Shown one piece after another: positions 1 to 7,169 of a stretch of 11,906 nt of DNA. Below the pieces are notes generated by a model that saw only the letters and a program-made list of their open reading frames with translations, was not told where the DNA came from and did not search any database. The stretch covers positions 1 to 11,906 of the forward strand of contig JAISBQ010000346.1 of the NCBI GenBank assembly GCA_031266115.1, in the 5' to 3' direction. The stretch comes from Bifidobacteriaceae bacterium (GTDB lineage Bacteria; Actinomycetota; Actinomycetes; Actinomycetales; WQXJ01). How positions within the stretch are numbered: position 1 is the first letter of the stretch; each line of letters opens with the position of its first letter. The translations under genes and the position numbers were made by a program.

Positions 1-657
1 GATCCAGCCCATCGGCGCGCCTGCCACGGTGCCGTCGAGATTGGTGGCTGCTGCCCACGCCTCGTCGAAGTGTGACCCTTCCGGCGCGGACCGCAGCCCG
101 TACAGGTACTGGGGATCCGATGAGTAGAGCGGATCGTTGGGGGTGCGTGTCGCGTGGGAGTGGCGGATCATGTCGTAATCGACCGCCTGGTAGAGGCCCG
201 ATTCGACCATGGCGTCAATCACCTCGGCCGAGGCTTGGGGTGCCGTGCGGACCACCACCACAGGTGACGCGGCTGGATCGCTGTCGAGCACCGCCGCCGA
301 TGGCGAGACGCGCCGTGCCGCCTGGCGCGCCTGGGCGCGAATCTGGCCACCCGTGACCCCGTCCCTGGCGAGCGCCACGATGCGCGACTCGTCGACCCAT
401 GGATCCCGTGGGTCGGCGAGGGGACCATCGCAGGCATCGGCGAGAGCCTCGCCATAGTCCGCGCTGGCGCTCCCGGCCGAGATGGCGTTCGCCGGCGGGA
501 CAGCACTCGCCGGCGGGGCGGGCCTGGTCTCACGGGCGGGGGACGGCATCGTCGGTGGGGCTGCTGCGGCTCCCAAAGCGGGCGGGACGCTCAAAGCGAT
601 GGCCGCGACGAGCGCGGCCACGATGCGAACCTTGGGGACGGCAGAGGGGATAGGCAC
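1..657 (-). CDS. Secreted subtilisin-like (S8) serine protease, 5' part only
   Basis: This open frame begins at GTG 657 and runs in frame off the left edge, giving the first 219 residues of a longer protein. The GTG is chosen because a good ribosome site (GAAGGAGGG) lies 7 bases upstream. Residues 9-30 form a basic then hydrophobic signal peptide ending near ALGAAAAP, followed by a Pro/Ala-rich stretch. Residues 65-165 look like a propeptide. The segment from about residue 173, NDPLYSSDPQYLYGLR, followed by an EAW motif, resembles the start of the mature catalytic domain in subtilases. The Asp/His/Ser triad would lie beyond the edge and is not seen, so activity cannot be judged. It sits downstream of the second M50 protease and may share its transcript. 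A role in trimming an exported peptide is possible but inferred only from position. Confidence 0.72.
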   Translation of the reverse strand, partial: MPIPSAVPKVRIVAALVAAIALSVPPALGAAAAPPTMPSPARETRPAPPASAVPPANAISAGSASADYGEALADACDGPLADPRDPWVDESRIVALARDGVTGGQIRAQARQAARRVSPSAAVLDSDPAASPVVVVRTAPQASAEVIDAMVESGLYQAVDYDMIRHSHATRTPNDPLYSSDPQYLYGLRSAPEGSHFDEAWAAATNLDGTVAGAPMGWI

Positions 658-1954
658 GAGGTGACCCTCCTTCTGGGTGGTGGTCGATGTCGGCGCGGAC
701 GCCCAGGGACGTACCCATCATGCCGCGTCCCCCTGACGCTCGCCACGACGGGCTGTGTGAGATTGCCCCGGCCGGGGACCGGTCCGGTGTTCTTCCAGGG
801 GCCGCTGCACCTCGACGCGCTGAACGAAGGCACATGGTGCAGCACCAGGCCAGCACCACCGCTAGCATCACGGTGAGACGGTCGGGAAGATCGATGGATA
901 GCGAGGCGGCCAGTGTTGTCGCGCTGAACGTCGCCATGAGTGGTGGGAAGAGGGAGGCCCCGGCACCGAGGACCACGAGCAATCGGCGCCTTGCTCGGTC
1001 CGCTGTGATGTGAGTACCGCCACCGATGGGGCGGCGGAGCACGCCTCGCCAGGTCTCAAGGGCGGTGAGGCGAAGGTTGGGGATGCCGACGACGGCGCGT
1101 AACGCGAAGTATCCGTCGAGGGCCACGAAGGGAACCATGTTGACCAGCACCATGAGAGTGTTCACGCGGAAATAACAGGCCAGAGGTGCCTCCCAGGCTC
1201 CGGGAATGAGCACCAGCGGTACGAGCAGGCCTCCGAGGTGGCTTTGCGCGATCACTCCGGCCAAGGCAACGTGAACCTGATCGCGCCGACTCAGTGTGAA
1301 GCTGTCCGCCACGTCGCAGAAGAAGGCTGGGATCAGGTAGAAGAGCATCACTCCCATCCGTCTGGGGCTTCCGCCTGCGTGTGCCAGCGCAATTCCATGG
1401 GCAAACTCATGGACCACGCAGGTCGCCGATACGAGTGCGATGACGCCCCAGGGGGCGGTCGACACCGCAGTCCATTGTGGCCCGCTTCCAGAAGCGACGC
1501 ATTGGAGGACGAAGCCGAGAATCGCCGCGGCCACACCGATTCGGCCCTTGAGTGTCCGTGCCACCGGGGCCAGCACGCGACACAGGTTCTGGGGGTCGAT
1601 GACGGTCAGACGCAGTGTGCATGGACGGCGCCACTCGACACGGCGGGCGCTTCGGGATCGAGGGTTCGCATCGGCTGGGTCCGTGGCCATGGCGCGTAGC
1701 ACGCCCGCTCGCTTCAGCGCCTGAATGCCCGCGCGGGCCACCTCCGGATCCCAGTGGTGTGTTCGCGCCCAGGCGGCGAAATCAGACGATGCCGCCAAGC
1801 CTGGCGCCGACATCACCGCCTCGCATAGCTGACCGAGCGTGGTGCTGAGCCGCAAGGCGCGTCCTCGCGGGAGGAACACGAGTGCCGCACCCGTTTCCTG
1901 ATTGCGGGTGAGAACGGCATCTGGCGCCAGGGTGAAGGCGGTGGGTGTTGTCAT
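530..1954 (-). CDS. Second M50-family intramembrane metalloprotease (daptide MpaP-like paralogue)
   Basis: This is a zinc membrane protease paralogous to the one at 5538-6746, likely to cut a RiPP leader at the membrane. The start is ATG 1954, with GGAAGG 7 bases upstream; an in-frame ATG at 1969 lacks a ribosome site. Residues 1-90 look like a winged-helix, PqqD/RRE-like domain. Hydrophobic segments follow, with the zinc motif HEFAH (182-186) and a third ligand in ALDGY (Asp280). The block from RRMGVMLFYL to FFCDVADS is nearly shared with the paralogue. Recognisable homology ends near residue 378 (about position 820). After that the frame stays open to 530 with poor codon use and overlaps the S8 gene by 128 bases. 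In the next frame the sequence stops at 718-720, just before the S8 ribosome site. The true C-terminus is therefore uncertain, and a frameshift near 800-850 is possible. It has its own promoter at 2005-2035. Confidence 0.82.
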   Translation of the reverse strand: MTTPTAFTLAPDAVLTRNQETGAALVFLPRGRALRLSTTLGQLCEAVMSAPGLAASSDFAAWARTHHWDPEVARAGIQALKRAGVLRAMATDPADANPRSRSARRVEWRRPCTLRLTVIDPQNLCRVLAPVARTLKGRIGVAAAILGFVLQCVASGSGPQWTAVSTAPWGVIALVSATCVVHEFAHGIALAHAGGSPRRMGVMLFYLIPAFFCDVADSFTLSRRDQVHVALAGVIAQSHLGGLLVPLVLIPGAWEAPLACYFRVNTLMVLVNMVPFVALDGYFALRAVVGIPNLRLTALETWRGVLRRPIGGGTHITADRARRRLLVVLGAGASLFPPLMATFSATTLAASLSIDLPDRLTVMLAVVLAWCCTMCLRSARRGAAAPGRTPDRSPAGAISHSPSWRASGGRGMMGTSLGVRADIDHHPEGGSPRAYPLCRPQGSHRGRARRGHRFERPARFGSRSSPTDDAVPRP

Positions 1955-1970
1955 GGCGGGGCCTTCCATG

Positions 1971-2007
1971 CGTGTGTTGTGGGCTCGTCATGAGCCCACA
2001 ACACACG
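1971..2007. repeat. Perfect 16-bp inverted repeat with 5-base loop
   Basis: Arms 1971-1986 and 1992-2007 are exact reverse complements around the loop GTCAT. The dyad lies between the end of the dehydrogenase gene and the second M50 gene. It overlaps the predicted -10 end and transcription start of the M50 promoter and ends 2 bases before the upstream ATG at 1969. It could terminate the long biosynthetic operon, though no T-run follows, or it could be a second operator over the M50 promoter. Confidence 0.75.
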
Positions 2008-2035
2008 TAACGCCATGACGCTACGTCAAGGTCAA
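2005..2035 (-). promoter_or_regulatory. MerR-type promoter for the second M50 protease
   Basis: Read on the minus strand: -35 TTGACC (2035-2030), a 19-base spacer (2029-2011) holding the near-palindrome TGACGTAGCGTCA, and a -10 of TTACGT (2010-2005). The over-long 19-base spacer with a central dyad is the known layout of promoters activated by MerR-family proteins. Three more copies of the arrangement occur in the window. Transcription would start near 1998, about 44 bases before ATG 1954. Confidence 0.7.
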
Positions 2036-2078
2036 GGGGTCTGATTGCCGCGACGGCACGTGGTGCGCTGTCAACGGC

Positions 2079-3248
2079 CTACTGGGCGCCCGCAAAGAAG
2101 GCGGCTATCGACTCGCGGGTGAAGCCCCGCAGCATCGGCAAAGGAGCACCCCATCGCGCGATGATTCGGGCTGCCAGGTCATCCGGGTCATGAGGACCCA
2201 TATCCATGGACTCAGTGGGTATGCCCCAACGATTGAGCTGAGCCTGAGCAGTGTCACGGTCATCGGCGCCTCGGAGAGCCTGATTCGCGTGCCGCTGAAG
2301 GCGCTGAGGGTCTCCCCACGGCATGCCGTGCGTCTTCACGGCGCGGAGCCAATGCGGCCACAGCCACGCGGTCGCCTCGAGCTTGGTGCATCCGATGGTG
2401 GAGGCTACTTCGTCGCAGATGACCCAGAGGGGAGAGGGTGCCGGTGGGCGGCCCTGAAGCGCCCAGCCGAGATGTGACTGGGCGCTCAGCAGGCTTGCTG
2501 CGAGCCGGGAGGACGAGTCGAGGCCGGCATCTCGGGCAGCGGTATCCAGGAGGTCGCACGCCTGCACGGCGAGAGAGAGGGCTTCGGCTGAGGCCGTCGG
2601 GATGGAGGAGACCGACCCCACGTCCGCGCCGACCGCGCGAGCCAGAATCTCGAAAATCCCGTATCTGCCCAGGTGAGACGGGAGCGTGGACGTCAGACTC
2701 GGATCGAGGATAGCTGTATCCGGCGCGAGGTCGAGCCCCGAGACCAGGACTCGACAGGGCCCGTGAGGCGAGGGGACTCCGACTGAGACCACCGGACTCA
2801 CCTCCGACCCGGTGCCGAAGGTTGTGGCCGCAACGGCGAGGCTCCGGGAGCGGCGTGTGGGCGTGGTCGAATGTAGGGGCAGCGCCCCGGCCCGGCTGGC
2901 CGTGCGCGCGATCCTCCCACGGAGACTCGGATCGTCGGCCATCGCGTGGGCGGCCTTGGCCACGTCCATCGTGGTCCCGCCTCCCACCGCGACGAGGTGC
3001 GTGGGGGATACGGCCCCGACCCACTGGGAGACTTCCACGATGGCGTCGAGATCAGGGCTGGCTGGGGCAGTTCTCGTCGGAACGCCGCTGTCGTTCACCA
3101 GGGAATCCAGGCCAGGCGAGGAGATCGCCGGATCGTAGAGAACCGCGCAGCAATCGCGGGCGACGTGCGCCAGATATCCGTCAAGAGCGCCTGCGCCTGC
3201 GTGCACCTCGGTGGGATAGCGGTGAACGGTCAACGTGTTCACGATCAT
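2079..3248 (-). CDS. Daptide-type iron-ADH-like dehydrogenase / oxidative decarboxylase (MpaB-like)
   Basis: The protein has 389 residues and is distantly related to iron-containing alcohol dehydrogenases. In daptide clusters this family, working with the recognition protein, oxidises the C-terminal Thr of the precursor, with loss of the carboxylate to leave an aminoketone. The start is ATG 3248, overlapping the aminotransferase stop in ATGA; an in-frame start at 3359 would lie inside that gene. Visible are the nucleotide-binding VAVGGGTTMDVAK segment (residues 87-99) and the family motif TTFGTGSEV (142-150). By-eye alignment to FucO-type enzymes puts Phe199, Ala203, Trp275 and Lys289 at the four metal-ligand positions (normally Asp, His, His, His), so metal binding may be lost or rearranged. 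It is the last gene of the operon. The daptide role is inferred from family and neighbours. Confidence 0.82.
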   Translation of the reverse strand: MIVNTLTVHRYPTEVHAGAGALDGYLAHVARDCCAVLYDPAISSPGLDSLVNDSGVPTRTAPASPDLDAIVEVSQWVGAVSPTHLVAVGGGTTMDVAKAAHAMADDPSLRGRIARTASRAGALPLHSTTPTRRSRSLAVAATTFGTGSEVSPVVSVGVPSPHGPCRVLVSGLDLAPDTAILDPSLTSTLPSHLGRYGIFEILARAVGADVGSVSSIPTASAEALSLAVQACDLLDTAARDAGLDSSSRLAASLLSAQSHLGWALQGRPPAPSPLWVICDEVASTIGCTKLEATAWLWPHWLRAVKTHGMPWGDPQRLQRHANQALRGADDRDTAQAQLNRWGIPTESMDMGPHDPDDLAARIIARWGAPLPMLRGFTRESIAAFFAGAQ

Positions 3249-4510
3249 GCCGCCTGTGGCACGAGCGCCAAGCGGGAGGTGACGATCTCGCCCACGGTCT
3301 CGAGCAGTCGGTTGAGTTGGGCGCAGTCGTAGGTGAGTGCCGGCACGAGTTGAAGGCAAGATGGACCCGGATAGACCGTGGCGCCGGCCTGACGCGACAT
3401 CTCAGTAAGCGCCATCACCTCCTGGCCCGTCAGCTCCTCACCGTTCGACGATCGCAGGTGCAGGGAGCGGAAACAGCCTCGGCCGGTTGCACTCGACCCA
3501 GGCAGTTCGCGCGTTATCCCGTCCAACCAGTCATCCAGGGTCTGGGCGGTTCGGGCGGCCTGCTCCAGCGCCTTGAGGCGGTGGTACTCCTCGATGGTCG
3601 CCATGATTGCTGCGCATGACGCCGGGGTTCCCGCCTGTGTCTCGGCATGGTAAAGGGGCAGGTCGGTCTGCTCGTAGAGGTTCACCAGGGCGGGAGACCA
3701 CATGATCGCCGATGCTGCAACCGTGCCATTGGTGAGCGCTTTGGAAGCGATGAGAAGGTCGGGTGCGGCTGGCCACAGATCGCTGGCGAACATGGGACCT
3801 GTGCGCCCGAAGCCCGTGGCGACCTCGTCGGCGATCAGCACGTAGCCGTCGGTGTCGCGTCGCCGGCAGATCTCGGCGATGAGTTCGGATGAGACGGGTA
3901 GCGTGCCGGACCCGAGAACCGGTTCGACAATCACCGCTGCGATGCGCGGACCCAGGGAGTCGACCAGGCGCGTGAACCCCTGGACGTCGTCGTGGCCGAC
4001 CGTCCGTGTGGCATCCTGGCGGGCTCCCGCGAGGCGCTGTCCCAAGTCTTGCCCGGCGGCCGACATCGCCGCCAGGGTCATACCGTGGTAAGAGCCTTTG
4101 ATGGACACGATGATTCCGCGGTGCTCCTGACCGCGCAGCGCCGCCGCGGTGCGAGCCACCTTGATGGAGGCGTCGACGGCGGCACTGCCCGACGTCGCAA
4201 AGAGAACTCGATCGAAACGATGGGCTGGTTGATGCAGCAGCAGGTCGGCCGCCCGTTCGGCGTAGACATGTGAGGTGCGGAATTGGCCAAGGTAGGAGGC
4301 GTTGAGTGTGGCATCGTGGACTGCCCTCGCGATGGCCCGATTGCCGTATCCGAGCGAGACATTCCACACGCCGCTGGTGCCGCACAGGGCTTGGCGCCCA
4401 TCGGCGTAGGTCACAGTGAAGTCCTTGGCCGCAACGGGCATCTGGCTGCATGGGGTGTAGCTACTGGGTGGGTTGAGGAACTGGATTGACGAGTTGTCGG
4501 TGTGGGACAT
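3245..4510 (-). CDS. Daptide-type class III PLP aminotransferase (MpaC-like)
   Basis: This 421-residue fold-type I, class III aminotransferase is expected to transaminate the ketone left after oxidative decarboxylation of the precursor's C-terminal Thr, giving a 1,2-diamine end. The start is ATG 4510, with AAGGAGG 7 bases upstream. Motifs in order: phosphate-binding GSAA (108-111), YHG (141-143), IVEPVLGSG (Glu196), the cofactor Asp in LIADEV (Asp228), and the Schiff-base lysine in LIASKALTNG (Lys257). All the hallmark residues are intact and the length is normal. Generic class III enzymes act on ornithine, GABA or similar. The peptide role here rests on the neighbours: the recognition protein lies 26 bases upstream and the dehydrogenase overlaps the stop codon, so translation is probably coupled. 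Confidence 0.87.
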   Translation of the reverse strand: MSHTDNSSIQFLNPPSSYTPCSQMPVAAKDFTVTYADGRQALCGTSGVWNVSLGYGNRAIARAVHDATLNASYLGQFRTSHVYAERAADLLLHQPAHRFDRVLFATSGSAAVDASIKVARTAAALRGQEHRGIIVSIKGSYHGMTLAAMSAAGQDLGQRLAGARQDATRTVGHDDVQGFTRLVDSLGPRIAAVIVEPVLGSGTLPVSSELIAEICRRRDTDGYVLIADEVATGFGRTGPMFASDLWPAAPDLLIASKALTNGTVAASAIMWSPALVNLYEQTDLPLYHAETQAGTPASCAAIMATIEEYHRLKALEQAARTAQTLDDWLDGITRELPGSSATGRGCFRSLHLRSSNGEELTGQEVMALTEMSRQAGATVYPGPSCLQLVPALTYDCAQLNRLLETVGEIVTSRLALVPQAA

Positions 4511-4536
4511 GCGAGGGCCTCCTTGACGGCGATGGT

Positions 4537-5541
4537 TTAGGCAGCGAGCGTGGCGGGCTGGGAGGAAGGGGCGAAGAACTGCTGCCTCAGTGAGGCCACG
4601 GCAGAATCACAGGCCTCGGGATTGACGCCGAGCAGAGTGCTCAGGGGAGGGATCTCCTGCCCGCTCGCTGACCGCGACATGTAGTCGACGATCGCGGCGA
4701 CATCACCGGAAACTTGATAGGCCCTATGGGTGCGGGGTGACCACACGACGTGGCCAGCATCGGTCAGAGCGACGACCGGAAGGTGTGTGTCGGTCAGACC
4801 GCCAGTCACATCCGTGAGCGGGCTCCACGCGAAGCCCGAGACCTTGATCCCGGCATGTGCCCCGGGAATCAGCGCCGCGATGCTCAGCACGTGGAAATAG
4901 CGGCCGAGCCATGGCCGCGTGCTGCGTGCCTCACGCTGGATGTCCGGCCTGACGGATTCAGCCACCATGTCTTCAGGCCCCCAGGCGGCAACCTCGGCGA
5001 CGCTGGTGGCGACCGCTCCCCTCATGCCTGCCCGGAGCTTCCCGGCTTCGTCGACGAAGAACCGTGACTGGGCGTGTGCTCCATCCCCTGCCAGGGCGGC
5101 GGCATCGGCGATGAGAACGGCCGGATTAAGGAGAGCGGGCTCGAAGGCACCGTCCTCGAACGCTGCGTCCGCGTCTTCAATCAGTGCCCGGTAGTCGGCA
5201 TCGTCGAAAACGGTGAGACACGCGGGACTGGACGGAGCGAGGAACGGGGCCGCGCGGTAGGCCTCGATGAGGAAACGGGTGCCATCGTCGAGTTCAACCA
5301 CATCCCCCGGCTCGGACAGATTGCCCGTGTACGTACCGACAACGGTTCGCGACCCCTTTCGCGGCTTGGTCAGGTGCTCCTCACGTACGAAGACCATCGC
5401 GGGGTCATTGACGATCAGATCCTCGGCCAGAGGGCAGGTGTCGATGCGGTTTGCCGCAACGAGGACCGGATAGGCCTCGTCAGGATTCGGTGATGCGAGA
5501 CTGCCGGTAATCCACCGTGCAAAGTCCTGGGAGTGATTCAT
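4537..5541 (-). CDS. Daptide-type RiPP recognition protein (MpaD-like)
   Basis: The protein has 334 residues and no known catalytic motif. Its place between the protease and the aminotransferase matches the daptide recognition protein, which carries a RiPP recognition element and delivers the leader peptide to the dehydrogenase. The C-terminal 70 residues (about 258-325, with GHVVWSPRTHRAYQVSGD then a helical VAAIVDYM and a late helix ending LRQQFF) have the strand/helix pattern of a PqqD-like winged helix. The N-terminal 250 residues are acidic and unassigned. The start is ATG 5541, which overlaps the upstream protease stop in ATGA. There is only a weak ribosome site (AAAAGAG), so translation is probably coupled. 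Family naming is by context and length. The RRE call is a by-eye fold guess. Confidence 0.75.
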   Translation of the reverse strand: MNHSQDFARWITGSLASPNPDEAYPVLVAANRIDTCPLAEDLIVNDPAMVFVREEHLTKPRKGSRTVVGTYTGNLSEPGDVVELDDGTRFLIEAYRAAPFLAPSSPACLTVFDDADYRALIEDADAAFEDGAFEPALLNPAVLIADAAALAGDGAHAQSRFFVDEAGKLRAGMRGAVATSVAEVAAWGPEDMVAESVRPDIQREARSTRPWLGRYFHVLSIAALIPGAHAGIKVSGFAWSPLTDVTGGLTDTHLPVVALTDAGHVVWSPRTHRAYQVSGDVAAIVDYMSRSASGQEIPPLSTLLGVNPEACDSAVASLRQQFFAPSSQPATLAA

Positions 5542-6746
5542 GGGGTTTCTCTTTTCTTGGATGTCGAAGCGATGGCATGGAGGCCTTGAGCGGCACGAAC
5601 GGTCGCCCAGACGGTGAGTACGGCGACGGCGACGGCGCACAGTGCTGCGGCCGACGCCGTGGTGGTGGCCTGAACCGCCGCCACCGTGACGGCGGCGACG
5701 AGAACGGGTGTGGCGCCGGCGGCCAGAGCGCCAAATGCCGGGAGCCAACGCGGTTGGCGTCCATCGTCGGTCGCGGGCTTGACGGACAACCCGACTAGGC
5801 GGCGGATTGAGTTGCGCCAGGCCTCCATGGCGCAAGCCCGCAGGTTCGGGATTCCCACGCCGGCCATCAGGGCCAGGTAGCCGTCGAGCTTGAGTAGCGG
5901 AAACAGGTTGGCCGCGGCGGAGGCCAGGTTGAACACCGTGAGCCAGATGAGCGCGCCACGTGCAGGAAGGTTGGTGAGCAAGGGAAGCGCAGTCACGACC
6001 CCGACCTGGCACTGCGAGGCAACGCCGGCCAGAGCAACGTCGATTCGTGCCTTCCTGCCCAGTCGCCACGAATCGGACACGTCGCAAAAGAAGGCGGGGG
6101 TGAGGTAGAAGAGCATGAAGCCCATGCGTCGAGGCCGACCGCCCGCGGCATAGAGGGCAACCCCGTGGGCTAGCTCGTGGACCGCAACCAGCGCCAAGAG
6201 CATGAGCCCGACGAAGGTGAACCCGCCCGGCCCTAGTGTGCTGGCGGCGGGTATCGGTGAACGCGCGAGGGCGAATACCTGGAACGCCAGGCCCAGGATC
6301 GACGCAAGCAGACCGGTCTTCCCCGTGAGCAGCGGGGCGACCCGGCACAGGCGCCGGCAGATGCTGGACGGATCCAGAATGTTCCATTGCCACGAGAACG
6401 GTGGGCGGAATGCGAATCGGCTTGACTTGACTCCGGCGGCCTGGAGTTCCCTTACCCGCTGGGTATCGGCCACGATGCCGGCCCCGATCACAGCAGTCAG
6501 GCCGCGTTCCAGGCTGTCGTGACTCCAATCGGGCCCCAGACCAATCACCAGCTCCGCTGGCGAGGGCGGCTCCGGTGCCTCGGCTATGAGGTCGCAGAGG
6601 CGTCCGAGGTCAAGTCCAAGACGGAAGGACTTGGAGGTGGCGAGCGTTGCCACGGGAAGACCCGTGTCTGGATCGCGAGAAAGCTGGGTCCCCGGAGTCA
6701 GTTGGTAGTGCATGGTGGTCCGGTCTTCTGCTGCGACGGTGGTCAT
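5538..6746 (-). CDS. Daptide-type M50 intramembrane metalloprotease (MpaP-like)
   Basis: This 402-residue zinc membrane protease is likely to remove the leader from the modified precursors. The start is ATG 6746, with AAAGGGA 10 bases upstream; an in-frame TTG at 6755 is less likely. Residues 13-95 look like a PqqD/RRE-type winged helix (for example FRLGLDLGRLCDLI and a C-terminal helix ending GAGIVAD). This would let the protease recognise leaders directly. The membrane part has hydrophobic segments around 143-162, 174-200 and 262-285 and a pair near the C-terminus. Zinc ligands are intact: HELAH (190-194) and Asp288 in KLDGY. It is the first biosynthetic gene after the precursor genes and overlaps the recognition protein start by four bases. 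A paralogue at 530-1954 shares the core motifs. Confidence 0.87.
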   Translation of the reverse strand: MTTVAAEDRTTMHYQLTPGTQLSRDPDTGLPVATLATSKSFRLGLDLGRLCDLIAEAPEPPSPAELVIGLGPDWSHDSLERGLTAVIGAGIVADTQRVRELQAAGVKSSRFAFRPPFSWQWNILDPSSICRRLCRVAPLLTGKTGLLASILGLAFQVFALARSPIPAASTLGPGGFTFVGLMLLALVAVHELAHGVALYAAGGRPRRMGFMLFYLTPAFFCDVSDSWRLGRKARIDVALAGVASQCQVGVVTALPLLTNLPARGALIWLTVFNLASAAANLFPLLKLDGYLALMAGVGIPNLRACAMEAWRNSIRRLVGLSVKPATDDGRQPRWLPAFGALAAGATPVLVAAVTVAAVQATTTASAAALCAVAVAVLTVWATVRAAQGLHAIASTSKKRETP

Positions 6747-6775
6747 GATGGGCAAGTCCCTTTGGTCAGTGCGTC

Positions 6776-6785
6776 GGGGGGGGGG
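6776..6785. repeat. Run of ten G
   Basis: A G10 homopolymer (C10 on the transcribed strand) lies between the hairpin at 6800-6837 and the M50 start at 6746. Such a tract could slip in length, or it could be a sequencing problem site. Being untranslated, it would not shift any reading frame. Confidence 0.9.
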
Positions 6786-6799
6786 TCACGTCTGGGGCC

Positions 6800-6837
6800 G
6801 GCCCCTCGGAGCACCGTCAGGTGTGCTCCGAGGGGCC
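6800..6837 (-). terminator. Hairpin after the precursor genes (attenuator-like terminator)
   Basis: Perfect 15-base arms 6800-6814 and 6823-6837, GC-rich, around an 8-base loop. It lies 17 bases after the last precursor stop (6855) and 53 bases before the M50 start. No T-run follows. In RiPP operons a partial terminator here typically gives many precursor transcripts and fewer enzyme transcripts. That role is inferred. It could instead stabilise the 3' end of the precursor mRNA. Confidence 0.75.
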
Positions 6838-6854
6838 AGGCATGTGTTCACGTC

Positions 6855-6950
6855 TCAGGTGATGATGATGATGATCGGGATGATGATGACCCATGCGGCG
6901 TCGAGGGTTTCGAGTTCGCGGACACCGAGGTCCAGTTCACGCTTCTGCAT
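6855..6950 (-). CDS. Daptide-like precursor peptide 1 (Ile-rich core, C-terminal Thr)
   Basis: This 31-residue RiPP precursor has the leader MQKRELDLGVRELETLDAA and the hydrophobic core WVIIIPIIIIIT. A near-perfect ribosome site (AAGGAGGTGA) precedes ATG 6950. The leader is identical in residues 1-19 to those of precursors 2 and 3. It carries the acidic/leucine motif (DLGVRELETLDA) likely bound by the recognition element. The C-terminal Thr is the residue that daptide enzymes convert to an amine. Cleavage is probably near the Ala-Ala before Trp20, judged from where conservation ends. The core codons include GAT (ATC on the sense strand) repeats of five and three units. It is the fourth and last precursor gene before the hairpin. 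It might also act as a toxin or pore-forming peptide. Confidence 0.87.
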   Translation of the reverse strand: MQKRELDLGVRELETLDAAWVIIIPIIIIIT

Positions 6951-7022
6951 CTGATTCACCTCCTTGCTTGGTTGTGAGTCTGGGGAAGCCGGTGGTAGGC
7001 TCCGCCGGTCGGAATTCGTCGG

Positions 7023-7112
7023 TCAGGTGATGACGATGATGATGATGAAGAACCATGCGGCGTCGAGAGTCTCGAGTTCGCGGACGCCCAGGTCCAGTTC
7101 ACGCTTTTGCAT
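7023..7112 (-). CDS. Daptide-like precursor peptide 2 (core WFFIIIIVIT)
   Basis: This is a 29-residue precursor, the shortest of the four. Residues 1-19 are identical to precursor 1, and the core is WFFIIIIVIT, again ending in Thr encoded by ACC before TGA. The ribosome site is GAGGAGGTGA, 5-6 bases before ATG 7112. The gene begins 57 bases after the stop of precursor 3 and ends 72 bases before the start of precursor 1. The leader DNA is almost identical to that of its neighbours while the core differs, which points to duplication followed by core diversification. A four-unit GAT repeat lies in the core. Confidence 0.87.
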   Translation of the reverse strand: MQKRELDLGVRELETLDAAWFFIIIIVIT

Positions 7113-7169
7113 GTGATTCACCTCCTCGGGTGGTTGTTCGTTGACGGTCGTGTGTCTGGCATGTGCCGG

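Noticed and set aside
2822..3619. Long plus-strand frame of 265 codons opposite the dehydrogenase and aminotransferase
   Set aside because: It is Arg/Gly-rich shadow coding in high-GC DNA, antisense to two well-supported enzymes and with no ribosome site.
5542..6528. Long minus-strand extension of the recognition-protein frame
   Set aside because: It is an Arg/Pro-rich shadow of the M50 protease gene. The real start is the coupled ATG at 5541.
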